Origin: Chrysoporthe austroafricana
Taxonomy: Eukaryota; Ascomycota; Sordariomycetes; Diaporthales; Cryphonectriaceae
Direction of reading: 5' to 3'
DNA: 64,000 bases
Assembly: GCA_001051155.2 (NCBI GenBank)
Contig: JYIP02000005.1
Span: forward strand, 3,472,001-3,536,000
The notes beneath the pieces are model-generated. The model did not search any database, was not told the origin of the DNA, and worked only from the letters and a program-made list of their open reading frames with translations. Position 1 is the stretch's first letter. The number at the start of each line of letters is the position of its first letter. Shown here one piece after another: positions 34,140-46,744 of the stretch. The position numbers and the translations under genes were made by a program.

Positions 34140-35345
34140 ATGGCCTCTACGATCTCCCCACCCAACCTCAGGGACCTCCTCACGCCCGTCCTCCCCTCCC
34201 TCCCAGCGGCAGCCCTCTCCTCGCAGCCCGCACCCGCCATCCTCCGCCTCCTCTCGCCTATCCTGCGCCAGCGCGTCCAGCTCTTCTCCTCGACCGGCAA
34301 CGAGCCATGGCTGAGGCTCCTGACCTACGACAAGGGCGCCGAGTCGCGCCTCGCCGAGGTGGCGCGGAGCGACCGCCTCGAGCCACACCCCGTCTCCGGC
34401 GAGGTCGAGGTCGACTGGGACTACGACGTGCGGACGCAGTACAGGCGGGTGGACGAGGAGACGCTGCAGGCCCTGGTCGTGATGGAGGAGTTCGACCTAC
34501 TATTCAGGCTCGTCTGGTGTGTCAATGACGAGGCGGGCGGGGGCGACGGGTGGAGGGTCGGCGAGGTCAGCGTCCCAGAAAAGTCGAGCCCGTTCGCTTC
34601 GTTCCAGGGACACTCGAGTATCGCCGAGGCGGAGAAGGCGTTCCGGGAGAGGGGATCGAACACAAACATATCCACATGGCGAGCGCCGAGTACGGCTATC
34701 GTCAACCCACCGCGAGTCGAAGCGGAGGACGACGACGATGACTACTGGGCTCGGTACGACGCCACGCCGGCGCGCACACCACAAGTCCAGCGGTCCCCCG
34801 CACCAGCACCAGGCCAGCAGTACCAGCCGGGTGTTGTCCACCAGAGCATCTCGGAAGAGGAAGATGATGCGTACTACGCACAGTACGACAGCGTCCAGCC
34901 CGCGATGGACAACCACGATCCGGACGAGGCTCAGGCGGCAGAGCGGCACGGGATCACGACCGCACCGCCGCCGCTGGGCCTCCAGTACCCCTCCGAGCCC
35001 TCGACAGCGGCAGCAGGTGGCGAAGACACGGACGGGTCCAACGGCGGGTGGACGCTCGCGCCCTCGCCCAGTGCCCGGTCACAAGAGGAGGAGGAGCGCA
35101 CGGCGGCGCTCGCGCACCCGCGGCCCGAGTCGAGCGCGAGCTCGAACGGGAGCCACACGGTGCTCAAACTAGAGCAGCAGGCCGGGCGGCAGGAGCAGAG
35201 CGAGTTCGGCGTCAAGCAGCATGTGTCGCGGAGCATCCGGAGCTTGTTCCTGCTGTCCCGGACGGCGGGGATCGACCGGGACGAGTTCGAGCGGATGGTC
35301 AAGACGGAGCTAGACGTCCTAGGTATGGTTGAGGAGAACATCTAG
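34140..35345 (+). CDS. Conserved-looking protein of unknown function
   Basis: Single exon of 401 aa; I do not recognise the family. The ATG at 34140 opens MASTISPPNLRDLLTPVLPSLP. Residues 1 to about 145 look folded: a helical segment (ILRLLSPILRQRVQLFSS), then WLRLLTYDKGAESRLAEVAR and a helical part (EEFDLLFRLVWC). The middle is disordered and acidic and contains two similar tyrosine clusters in acidic surroundings, DDDDDYWARYD and EEDDAYYAQYDSV. The C-terminal segment (FGVKQHVSRSIRSLFLLSRTAGIDRDEFERMVKTEL) is helical and looks conserved. Codon use is strongly GC3-rich, as in neighbouring housekeeping genes, which supports a real gene. No membrane segment or signal peptide is visible. It lies 0.8 kb upstream of the helicase in the same direction. 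Confidence 0.75.
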   Translation: MASTISPPNLRDLLTPVLPSLPAAALSSQPAPAILRLLSPILRQRVQLFSSTGNEPWLRLLTYDKGAESRLAEVARSDRLEPHPVSGEVEVDWDYDVRTQYRRVDEETLQALVVMEEFDLLFRLVWCVNDEAGGGDGWRVGEVSVPEKSSPFASFQGHSSIAEAEKAFRERGSNTNISTWRAPSTAIVNPPRVEAEDDDDDYWARYDATPARTPQVQRSPAPAPGQQYQPGVVHQSISEEEDDAYYAQYDSVQPAMDNHDPDEAQAAERHGITTAPPPLGLQYPSEPSTAAAGGEDTDGSNGGWTLAPSPSARSQEEEERTAALAHPRPESSASSNGSHTVLKLEQQAGRQEQSEFGVKQHVSRSIRSLFLLSRTAGIDRDEFERMVKTELDVLGMVEENI

Positions 35346-36162
35346 TCTGACCATGAGGTGGGAAGGGTTCATATGAATGTTGGTCTGTCGGCTTTATATA
35401 TGTTCGCTATTCTTCGCGTCTGCATCGTCCGGAGCGCTAGCGGTTGATGATCCGTTTCAGTGGGGATATCCGCCTTGTGGAGTCCGGTCGGCACATTGGG
35501 TTCTCGGCGTTCTGGGGGCGACGGACGGAGATCGTATACTATAGCATCTGTAGTTTCGCATCTGTGCAGTCCCATTACTTCTGGATAAATGAATAACTCC
35601 AAACCTCCAAGTCGGGCAAGTCGTAGTGGCTGTATACCAGACTCTTCCAAGGCAGCTTGAGGGGCCAGGTGGGGCACTGCCCAGCCGATGGAGGGGCGCC
35701 GGATCGCGTCATGGACGTGTGACAGCAATTTAACTTCGTGCTGGCTTCTGATATTGTAATTCTGTGATAAAATTGGCATGCAAAGACTGATGGTCCCGTG
35801 TACAGAGATCTCAAATCAAAATGTGCTCGAGAATGTGTGACCGTATTTGTTTTGGTAGGGTAAGCGGTTGTCAAGCCTGCCAGAAGCCGCCGCTCTGTTG
35901 TGACATGACCGAAGAAGCTTCAACATTCTCGTGTCAGGCACATCAGCCAACGCGCAATGCAATCATCGTAACCAGCACTGAACGAAGTCTGCGGGATCAA
36001 CGACAGCTGAAGCTCCACTCACGAGTCTCCTGCGCATCCGGCCATCCACCCCTAGTCCGACTGGCTTGACGCAGTGCTCTCGAGCTGTGCATCTCACCTA
36101 CGCCTCAGCCTAGGACCCTACCACCGCCTGCACTCTCCATCCCCAGGCCCGCCCCACCGACC
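35346..36162. other. Intergenic region before the helicase
   Basis: About 800 bases between two plus-strand genes, expected to hold the 3' UTR of the first and the helicase promoter. The minus frame at 35369-35779 has no motif and is not called. Confidence 0.5.
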
Positions 36163-38673
36163 ATGGTACCCAAGCTGGTCCCCGTCGACATCTCGGCCTT
36201 CGCCGCGGCGCAGCTCGCGCTCCTGGCCGCCGAGCAGGCGTCCGAGATCGCCGAGACGTCCGCCCTCATCTCGGCGCACTCCCCGTCGGCCCTGCAGCGC
36301 GCCGGCGTCGCCCTCACCAACCTCGTCGTGTCCTCGCGGCGCACCGGCCTCGGCGGCAAGAGCGTCATAGAGCTCGCCCCCGACCCGGCCGTGTCGGCGG
36401 ACAGCAGCGAGCTGCCCGAGCACGGGATCCGGACGGGCGACATCGTCCTGGTCAGCGAGCAGCCGGCGGGCAGCGCGAAGAAGCGCGAGGTGAAGGAGCT
36501 AGAGAGGAAGGGGGCCAGAGGTGTTGTGACGCGGGTGAGGAGGGGAGACGTCGGGGTGGCGCTCGACGGGGAGGGGGAGGAGGGCGCCGGGCTGGGCGGG
36601 AGGGTGTGGTGTGTCAAGGTGGCCGATGATGTGACCTTCAAGAGGTGAGTGCGACCGGGCAACGATACGAGCCGAGGGCAGGTGTATGGGAGGTGTCGAG
36701 ACGAGAGGGAGGGCTAATCAGGATGGTGGCAGGATGAACCAGACGATGGAGAAGCTACAGGCTATAAACGAGTCGGAACATTCGTTGTTCATGAGGACGC
36801 TCTTTGGCCTGTCGAGCCCGACGCCGATCCCAGAGGACCTCTCCTCAGATCCTGATGTTGGGAAGCTGGAATGGGTTGACCCTACGTTGAACGACTCGCA
36901 GAAAGACGCTATCAGGTTTGCCCTTGCTTCCAGGGAGATTGCGTTGATTCATGGCCCCCCGGGGACCGGCAAGACGCACACGCTCATCGAGCTGATCCTC
37001 CAGATGATCAAGCGAGGCCTACGGGTACTGGTCTGTGGTCCATCCAACATATCAGTGGACAACATCGTCGAGCGGCTGGCGCCTCACAAGGTGCCTATCG
37101 TCCGCCTCGGCCATCCCGCGCGCCTCCTTCCATCCGTCCTGAACCACTCTCTCGACGTCCTGACGAGGACGTCCGAGGCAGGACAGATCGTCAAGGACGT
37201 CCGCAACGAGATGGACGCGAAGCAGGCATCCATAAAAAAGACGAAGAGCGGCAGGGAGCGCAAAGCCATCTACGCCGATCTCAAGGAGCTGCGGAAGGAG
37301 TACCGCGAGCGGGAGAGGGGATGTATCAGCAGCCTAGTCAAGGGGAGCAAGGTCGTTCTTGCTACGCTGCATGGTGCTGGAGGATACCAGCTCCGGAACG
37401 AGGAGTTTGATGTGGTCATCATTGATGAGGCAAGCCAAGCCCTCGAGGCACAGTGCTGGGTCCCGTTGCTATCAGCTAGGAAGGCCGTTTGCGCGGGGGA
37501 CCATCTCCAACTCCCGCCCACCATCAAGTCACTCAACTCTAAGACGAAGCCTAAGATGAAAGACGGCGAGAAGCTGCCAAAGGGAACCACCCTGGAAACG
37601 ACCTTGTTCGACAGGCTCTTGTCTCTTCACGGACCTTCGATCAAGAGGATGCTGACGACTCAGTACCGGATGCACGAGAAGATCATGCGCTTCCCGTCGG
37701 ATGAGCTCTACGAGTCGAAGCTACTCGCTGCGGACTCGGTCAAGGACCGGCTACTCACAGATCTACCCTACCAGGTAGAAGCCAGCGATGAGACGACCCA
37801 GCCGTTGATCTTCATTGACACGCAAGGCGGCGATTTTCCCGAGAAGGCGGAAGACGAAGACACGTCCAAGAACGTAAAGGCTTCCCTCCACGGCGAGAGC
37901 AAGAGTAACGAGATGGAAGCCGCTCTGGTCAGGCAGCACGTCCGCAGCCTCGTCAACACTGGTGTCAAGGCTGAGGACATCGCTGTCGTAACTCCCTATA
38001 ACGCACAGGTATGTACCTTTCAGGGGATTTAACGTCCTGTCGCCGGCCCTTCTCAGCGATGTAACCTCGATCTGGCGAGAATTCTCCGTCGCATTATCGC
38101 ACGGTTGCTATAGTTCATGCATGCGGATCACTAACACGGGTGTCCTGGATAATTCAGCTGGCATTGCTCGCGCCCCTGAAAGAGGCGTTCCCTGGCATTG
38201 AGCTCGGCAGCGTCGATGGGTTCCAGGGCCGCGAGAAGGAGGCTGTGATCGTTAGCCTCGTCAGGAGCAACTCCGAGGGTGAGGTCGGCTTCCTCGGGGA
38301 GAAGCGACGACTGAATGGTACGTTCAGATAAGGGTTGTCCACTGCCGAGCTAACGCTGACGCACGATTTAGTTGCCATGACACGGCCCAAACGATCCCTG
38401 ACTGTCATTGGCGACTCGGAGACAGTGAAGAAGTGAGTATCCTGAATTCCTTCTGTATTTGTCGAGTGGCAGCCCACTCTGGAAGTGGGCGCGTCGGAGA
38501 TGATGTACGGATACAGTCGCTTCTTGCGATGATCCTGCGGCCGGGGAAAGACGCTGGCTAACCGATCTCAAAATTACAGAGGCAGCAAGTTTCTTAAGCG
38601 ATGGATGGATTTCCTGGAGGAGCATGCCGACCTGCGATATCCGGATCTCGCAGACCTGACAGCCTCTGCTTGA
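36163..38673 (+). CDS. HCS1: SF1B DNA/RNA helicase, Hcs1/Smubp2 (IGHMBP2) type
   Basis: ATP-dependent 5'-3' helicase related to yeast DNA polymerase alpha-associated helicase A and human IGHMBP2. Five exons (36163-36644, 36733-38008, 38158-38317, 38372-38432, 38580-38673) give 690 aa. The N-terminal 160 residues form the beta-barrel region ([30 protein letters not shown]). The motor follows: Q-motif [13 protein letters not shown], Walker A GPPGTGKT, motif Ia GPSNISVDN, a helical insert with the charged stalk, motif [11 protein letters not shown], motif [13 protein letters not shown], motif [11 protein letters not shown], motif [22 protein letters not shown], and motif VI split by intron 3 ([11 protein letters not shown]). 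The short last exon ends [13 protein letters not shown]. All intron phases agree. No R3H or zinc finger is seen at the C-terminus, unlike IGHMBP2. Confidence 0.93.
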
Positions 38674-41600
38674 AGAATAAGTCGAGCACGAGGATCAATA
38701 GCGAGTTGCTGCCACCAATGTCTGTGCCGGGCATCTTGGAGCTTACTCCGTCAACCAATCAATGTCAAGAAGAGAGGCACGTACTCGGTACAGACGTGCT
38801 CCCTCGCGAATCGCGTCTCCCAGACGGCGCAATGTCAGCCCGGACAACACGTTTGGGATGATCTCCTCGCGTCACCGGGAAAACCCGCCTAGACGCCACT
38901 CATGGTCTCAGAAGCGCACTAGGTGTCTTACCAAGTAAGATCAGACGAAATGGCGTGTCCAGAGCGCTGGGACCTCGGCATGGTGGGGACGAAGGAGTCG
39001 ACGCAAATCTTATCAGCGGTTTAGTAGATCGAATCCGGATGTCTGAACTCTGGAGTGGACCCTTGTCGTCATGATGTGACCGCCCAGGCCCCCTTTGAAT
39101 CTCGGGATATGCCACGTGCGTCTCAATCCTCCGGAGCATTTCAATGAGAGCAGACCCTCCAATCGTGGTTTCAGGACCCTGACCAGGTTGAACGGGGTCT
39201 GAGCGGCCACAGGGATGTGCCGTCGCAGGCGAAGCTCCAGCTCCTCGAGGCTGCCAAGAAAGCATCGCAACACGCTGCCCATGCGCGCGACCATTTAGAG
39301 AAGCATTGACGACGACGGCATCTGCTGCCGGAATATCTAACTTTAGCAGTTAGTATGCAACCGGCAAGCCGCAACATGATTTGCTGTGCGCGGCGAACCC
39401 TGCAACAAGCGGCTTTTAGGCAAAATACCTTGCTGGGCGAATCAGACGCCGGCAGGGAGCGTTGCGGCTCCCTTGGCCGCAGGCCACTCAGGACGCCCGG
39501 CGGCTCGCGTGGAAAAGGATCATCCTCGCCTACTGTAGAGTAGTCAGCCTCGACAGGCCTAGCACAAATCCATTTTAGCGACGACAAACTGGGGCCCCGG
39601 GTCAAGCACGAGTAGGGGATGCTGATTGCGAAGTCCAGTCTGCTTGTTGTCACCGGTCACACATTCCGAAAGCGGACTGACAGTTCGTATTCGACCATTC
39701 CTTCGGTCGAGCTCGTCTATCACTTGCAGCAAGCGGTTTCATCAAAGCCATATTGTTGGCTTAGCGCGGTAGAGCGCACAGGGGCCGTCACATTGGCCGC
39801 GCGGGGAGGGTGGCCGCGCAGATGGCACGCCGCGCTGGAAGCTCACGAGGAGGCACGAGATCCCGTCTATCCCGGGCCTTTACTTGCTTGTGCTATAGAT
39901 CTGGGGGAACGATTAAGGTTTTGGCCTCAACTGTCAGTTCTGAATTTGACAGAAACGGAAAGAGTAAGGGTTTGCGAATATCAGCTATCGACTGGGCTGA
40001 GACGATTTCGTCCCACACCTCGAGGGTTCTGATCAGCACCGCTTGCCGGCCCACGGATCCGGCCTATCATCCTCTTGAAGCCGCGATCTACGGGGCAGAT
40101 GCAGTGCGCACCGCGCACCCCTCTCCTGCATCTTGCAACCGCTGCACCTGTGCGCCATGCTGCGTCATGTCGTGTGCATGTGGGAGGGGAAGACCTCAGG
40201 CTCGCTCGTCATGTCTAGAGCGCAAAAGCCGCCTCAAGTTTGCTCTGTCTACGGACGCACACTGCCGGCGTCGCAAACAACAGAGTAAGCTACCCAGTAT
40301 ACTCACTGATCAGACGGCCACCAGCCGCCAAGTTTACCGGGAGGGCCCCAGCCAGTCTAGTCCAAGGGGTTATCCCAAAAAGGCTGAACATCGACGGAGT
40401 ATCTCGAGCCTTGAATCTGCCTGCTGTGGGCGTCGCTAATAAGCGAAACTCTGCGCCTCGTCTCACGCAAAAAAGGTGGCCGGTGTCGGCTAGCACAGCA
40501 TGCGAGAATCTGCACAGTGAGGGCGCATTGCCCGGCCCCTCATTGCCGCCACACCCGCGACTGCGCACCTATCATGCGGGTGGGTGTCGAGTATGGCGCG
40601 GCCAATGCGACCCCAAGGGCAGCTTGCTTGCTATCGACGGCCACCACATCAGGCCTCCCATTCGCGATGCGGCCGCGATCTTCTTGCAGATCTCGAGGAG
40701 CCGCGACTACCAGGGGGGGTACTATGATATGGGGTATGCGCGGCAGCCACTCCTCCGAGCCGGATGGTGTGCCCCGAACCAGCTAGTCGATGACGGCGAC
40801 GGTCACCCGATAGGACTACCGAAGCGACGTCGAGTCGGTGATATCGACATCGCTACCAAGGAGATGGAGCTTACCTACAAGACGACGCCTAAGCCGCCTC
40901 GACCCCAGACCCATACTTAAAAATGCTCACCCTGATGCATAGATGGTTCGTCGCATATCAGCAGCAGCAAGCCACGTCCGAGGGAACAAGCTACTCCTGC
41001 ATATCCAGGGAGTCCCACTGTCCGGAGTGGTTAGCCGGACGCTGTCTTACTGGTGGCTGTGGGGCTGCATGCTGTGGCTAGGCGGATGAACCAACGCCTG
41101 TGCTCCAGGTCTTCCCCATCTTCAGTATGACAAACTACTCAGTGGATGGCGGCGGACGAGAATAGCAAGACCGAGCAGCGCAGGCACAAGGCATCGTTGC
41201 GGATGTCGAATTAACGTCATCTGCGGCTCAACACAGCCACGGCAACCCGAGAAGCCACCCCTTCCGGCGACGTTTTTCGCCCGATGTCACTGTCGGTGAG
41301 ACATTGATCGAGAGGCTACTCAGTACGACCATGACGGGCAGTCAACTGACGGGCGCACGGAGGCCGGAAAGCCCCGTACTGGGTAGACTTCATCTCTTAC
41401 CGTCGCATTCCGACAAGGGATCTAGACAAGTGCTTCTCCGCTGCGGTACCATAGTATCTGATCGGCGCAATTTATGAGACCGCGGACTCAGTCAGTACTG
41501 TGCAACCCAGGGATTCCGTCCAATGTGCCCAGCCCGAGTCAGCGATTGCGGGCGAGACAAGTGCAGCAGTGAGGGCCTCGAGACCCCCGTCCCCCTCCCC

Positions 41601-42410
41601 ACCAACGACATTACTATGAGTAGATGTCAACTCTCTGTGCCCTTCCATTGGCTTGACCTGCTTGAGCTGTCTTCCACACCCCCTTCTCCACTGCCACTGC
41701 AGGCCGAAGCGAGCGTGCTAGAGCAATGCTGGCGCTCCTTGTTTGATCAGGGAAGCCCCATCTTTTATCCCTGCGTCCATGCAGCAGGCTGCCAGGGCCC
41801 CCAGCATGCGTGGCGTTCCCACCTTTTATCGAGACGGCTGTCTCGTTTCACTGACTGCATTCCTTCAAGGGGGCTATGGGGGGGGCTCATTACATATCAC
41901 CTTGATACGCCCACCGCAGGTATTTTCGCGCATGGGCCGGTGGTCTTTCTATCTTTCCACCCACACGCAGTGCTGTTCCGCGAGGACCAAGGTCCAGCAC
42001 TTCGCAGGTCGAGCTGCCACACCGTACACAGGAGTGCGGAGACCGGGGTCTGCCATGCCGTCCTTCGTTGTGGCCTGTGACTAGTCCACCCCGTTCCTAC
42101 GGTCTCACCATCCTGTCTCCAGCTGGAGAGCCGACGCCACCAACTCGATATCCACTCTCTTGGCTGGTCACGGGGTCCGGAGACGCCTTCGAGCACACTC
42201 AGCCAGTCAGTCGACGGCGAGCGTGCGGCCTGCCCGTTGGCCTGGACTAGCCGCATTGCCCTGGATATTGTGGACGCCTGTGACGGCCATGTGGATCGGC
42301 TGCAATAGCGAGGCTGAACAGGAATAGCCCACGCACATACCTCACCGCATACCAGCTGGACCTCACCGCAGGAAGATACCCAGCTCAGGCCGGACCTATT
42401 ATGCAACGTG
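38674..42410. other. 3.7 kb region without a convincing gene
   Basis: No family motif was found here. Frames at 39810-40439 and 40240-40920 (209 and 226 codons) overlap in different phases. The first contains a Cys-rich run at about 40130-40190 and a Cys/Arg/Lys-rich run at about 40210-40290. The second ends in a readable C-terminal stretch without known homology. Codon composition differs from the flanking genes. The region may hold decayed or non-coding DNA and the promoter of the gene at 42411. Confidence 0.4.
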
Positions 42411-45166
42411 ATGCCAGATGGCTCGTCAAGACCGCCGCCAATGCCAACCTCAGCCTTCAACCTCACCACTACCGACTCTTTATCATCAATACCTATGCCG
42501 GCGCGGACCTTTCCACTCTCTACCCGCAGATCCAACCCAACTGTGGAACTTACACCCAACGACAACATGAAGAAGACCAAGATCTTCAGTAGCGCACCGG
42601 CCTCCCCGACCGCGCCGCGACCCAAGAGCGGCTACCAGTCCGTCCGAGGCCGGATATCTGGTCCCATACCTATACCGAACCCCGTCGAAGACGACGAGTT
42701 CCCCATCCGGAGACCCGGCACAGGCATCGCAAGCTCGACGCCGATAGAAAACAACCTCACAGCCCAGCGCCAGATGCCACACGCGGCTCCCTCGGCACCT
42801 AACTCCCCAGCGGCCGTGCCCCTCGCCCCGCCGCAGCCACCACCACCCCCGCCGGCGGTCGCACAGACGCTCCCGGCGGGCGCGCGCGCAGAGCTCATCG
42901 ACGTTCCACAGACCGTTCCAGAGCACCCAGCGACGCCCACGAACCTCGGCAGTGCCACGGGGCTGTCCGGGCCGAGCCCCGAGGGCGGCGTCTCGAGTGT
43001 CTCGGGTGCGCGGAGCTCGGCCAAGCTGCAGCGGACCAACGCGTCCAGCTCGGCCCGGTACTCGACAATGAGCACGGGCTCCGGCAAGACCGGCTCGATC
43101 GCGGACGGCCAGCATAGCCCGCCGCAGCGCAAGAAGTCGACCCTGCGTTCTGCCATCGGCAGGCTGCTCCGGCGGCGGAGGAAGGAAGGCAGCTTGAGCT
43201 CTGTGAGCGAGTCGGAGCGTCAGGTTGCTGTCGCTGGGCAGCAGCAGCAACAGCAGGGGCAGCAGGGGCAGCAGCAGCACCGCAGTGTGAGTCTGCCCTC
43301 GTATATTCGGTTTAGTATCGATGGTGAGAACATCTGGCTGATATGCGCGTGAAACAGGTCCCGCCCGCTATAAGAACTGCCGGCCTACCAGGCTCAGACC
43401 TCCAACAACAGAAACGTGTGGCATCGATGCCCATCAGCGAGTTTGACCGAGCCCTGCGATCGCATTCGATCGGGCCAGACGATATCACAGCCATCGAAAG
43501 CGCCCGGAATTCTATAGACGCGCTCGGCTCGCCACAATTCAGGCAAAGGGCGGCCGCAGCATTGCAGGGCAGGTCATTTTCAGGAGTCACGCCGCGCAGC
43601 AGAGGGGAGGAATGGGCGGGCCTCTCGCCCCGGCCTGCGAGCACGCACGGCCGCGGGAGTCGCGTGGATGATGATCCTGATGCGATCGGCCGGGCCATCA
43701 CCAGCGATAGCAGCGGCGATGTGGGACGCAAGAGGCGGTCGCGGTCCCTCTCGCAGCTGAACGAAGTCGCCCTTGAGCAAGGTGATGGACGCAGGAGGAG
43801 TGATGAAATCCGCTACTGGAGACAGAGCTACGACGTCCAGCCGGGCCCGACATCACCCCTCTCCTCTGGTCCGGACGAGGATAGGTTCGAGAACATTGAG
43901 AATGCGGACACCGCCCGTCCCTCCATAATCGCAGTAGACTCGTCTACTGAGAGGACACCGAGCACCCCTCCACAGCCGTTCAACTTTGGGACGGTAGCCT
44001 CTATGAGCGAGATGGCCGGAATGAAGATCACGCAGGCCGTCACACTCGAGGAGAGATTTATCTTCCTCGAGGTTCGGATGAACAAGCTGGAGCGCGTGGT
44101 CAACCAGCTCTGCCACTCCGTTCCGGGCTTCAAGGGCCCGTTCATGGAAGTACCGGCGCCAACGCCCTCCACCCGACGAGGGCGTGTTGGGTCTACGAGC
44201 GCTGGAGCTGGAGTCTCCACCCAGCATGTCCAGGTCAACCAGCCCACATTCGCATATAGCACCGCCATTCCACCCATGATTCCCTCGATCTACCAGAGTG
44301 ACCCAGAAGGTCCGGGTGGCGTGGAAGCGTCCTCTCGATACACGAATTCCCGCCGATCCGAGGATTCAAATACAGACGATAATGCTTCGTCACACGCTTC
44401 CTTTGGCGACGGAAACCCGTACATGGACTCCCTTCACCCACCATCATCGTCCGCCACACAGGCTGTTTCCACGGCGGCGACATCCGTCCCACCTGTGCCA
44501 GGCCTACTACGTCCAACCTCAGAGATCACCGTCCGCCCAGCAACTAGCATGCCGTCACTCGGATCGCAGAGCAGCAACAACGGCGAGGAGCGCTCGTCGA
44601 ACACCGCCATACTCATCACGCAGCTCGACTCGGAGCGCGCGGCACGCCAGCTCCTCGAGGAGCAGGTCCGGAAGCTGTCGGAGCGGATGAACAACCTCTC
44701 CACGACGATGTTCGCGATGGTCCGCGACCCAGCAAAGTCGAAATCCTCCGAGCGGTTGAGGCCGCAGACCGCGGGCTCGATGACGCCAAACGCTAATAGC
44801 ACTCACCTCACGACAGTCTCTGAGAACACCGCCGGGAGGACAGGGTCTACTATCGCCCCGTCCAGCAAGGCGCAGAGCATCTTCGGCAAGGACAGCGCGG
44901 GTCTCGGGATAGGTAGCATCCCGAGCTCGCCTGCGAAGGAGGTTGGCGAGGACGACTACTCGGACGCGTTCCAGACGCCCCGAGAGCTGCCAACGCCCGG
45001 TCTGGAATCGCAGTACTCAGCGTTTGGAGACGAGTTTGGCGCTGCCGCCGGCGCTAGCTACCATGGCGAGGAATGTGCCGACGTTGATGAGGGGAGGAAG
45101 GCGGCGGCACGAGTATTGAGCCTGAGCCAGCTGACGATGGGGACGGGATTACCGACGAGGATATAA
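42411..45166 (+). CDS. Coiled-coil, mostly disordered protein of unknown function
   Basis: Two exons (42411-43286, 43358-45166) give 894 aa; I cannot name the family. The N-terminal half is Pro/Ser-rich with a seven-Pro run and a Gln-rich run at the end of exon 1 (codons at about 43239-43280). Before it lies a basic patch, STLRSAIGRLLRRRRKEG. Exon 2 begins VPPAIRTAGLPGSDLQQQKRVASMPISEFDRAL, a conserved-looking stretch, followed by a serine-rich region with possible kinase sites. Two coiled coils follow: ITQAVTLEERFIFLEVRMNK LERVVNQL and, near residue 720, ITQLDSERAARQLLEEQVRK LSERMN. The C-terminus ends LSQLTMGTGLPTRI. Basic patch plus coiled coils would suit a cytoskeletal or cortical scaffold (inference). 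An out-of-frame ATG at 42401 lies just upstream of my start. Confidence 0.75.
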
Positions 45167-46744
45167 GCCGATCATCTTCACCACGAACACACCAATACCA
45201 TCCCTCACTCTCCCCCGGACATGAAATACCCCACCTGATTCACACCCGCAACGCTCCGCTATAACTTGAGGCACGGCACAAACAGAACGCCGAGAGCGCA
45301 ACGATCAACTTCAACCTCGTTCATCCGTCCGCATTGATTGTTTGAAGGCGACGATACCCAGATCTCTCTACCGTTCATGCATTGTATTTAAAACCACTAT
45401 CCTACCATCATGATCGTCTCATCCAGACGATCTAGCGACCTTGTTAGCGTCTTTTATTCATTGTGTCTGAGATTTGGTGTTTTCCATGCAGTGAAGCTGG
45501 GGTGGTGGGGAGGGGGCGCAGTTTTCGAAGACTGGCGGGGAAGCATTGGATAATCTGAGCGTGGGTGGCCATCTGAATTTGTTTGGCGGGCTCGGGTGAG
45601 CCTTGCACAGCGTGTATACTTGATGAGCGTACACCTATACGTTTCTCCGACCGCGATGGTCGTGTCTACCTTCAAATAAATATCTCTTTGGCTTGGTTTA
45701 CAACTTCCCCGTCTCTGGGCTACTCGGTAAGGGGCGGCACGGTACGCCTCTGGGGCGAAATTTTGGAGGCCTATCATTAGTGAGCTCGTTAGGTTAAGGT
45801 AACCATGGCCTTACGGGACGCTGCTCAAAGAGGGGACCCGAAACTTTCATCACAGCTCAGAGAGGTCAAGCCCTGGGCGTAGCACGGTGAAGCAGAAGCC
45901 AAGATGTGCCAAAGGAGGTCTGTCTCCAGTAAGGGGCCCGTCAAAGGCGGATAGGTACCAGTTACCTAGGAGAAACCGATCTTCAAGAGGGGGTCTCCCA
46001 TAGTGTAGCCGGAGACATCGCCCGCCAGGTATTCAACTCATCTCTGATGCATTATCCCTTGAAGATCCTCGCTTTCGGTTCGCGAGAGAGAGCTATAACA
46101 TATTCACTGTCTAAGCGAGCAGAAGCGACGTCCGTTGTCCCAACCTCTTCAACCCGGTCTGTCTCAGCTGCCCAAGCTGCAACGCGCCTTGTATCACTAC
46201 TGACGGGGTGCACGGTGCCCCAATTTGCTATGTGTATCTCATGGAGACAACGGTTCCGATGCTTCTAGCTTCAGACTGGTCTGCAACAGTTTAGCGTATA
46301 CCGCACTGTCCGATATGGTGAAAGGAGGCGATGAAAAACATCAGCGCTTGCGTTCCGGGAATAGAAAGCGGGTCCGCCGAGGTTTGGTGTAAGACGATTG
46401 GTCAGATGGACAGACAGAATACGGTTTTGGGCATAGGCCGTGAGCCTGCTCGCGCCGCGTCTTCCCCTCGCATCTGGGTGCTCGTCAGAGTTCATCCTGC
46501 TACTGAACAATGTGAGGGGTAATATATCGAGATTGATCTAATATATTGTATAAAGTTCTCTAGCTAAATTATTCGGAACCTGGCATCAGAAACCTGCCTC
46601 GCTGCCCAGCCCTACCGAAGGAAAGGGATTGCTCCTTAAGTTGTTCTAAAGGTCTTAATAGCAAACAGAAGAACAAACATACCAACAAATTTAGAAATCC
46701 AAGCCACGATTTGAAAGCTTTGTGGCCCTGTCCTTCGAATCAGC
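45167..46744. other. 1.6 kb tail-to-tail intergenic region
   Basis: This lies between the 3' ends of the coiled-coil gene (plus) and the SLATT gene (minus). Short frames only, no motif. The sequence looks richer in A+T towards 46500, where the accessory region begins. Confidence 0.45.

Noticed and set aside
39760..39835. tRNA-like box A (TGGCTTAGCGCGGTAGAGC) with a plausible D-stem
   Set aside because: No pairing anticodon stem follows and there is no GTTCRA box B at the right distance.
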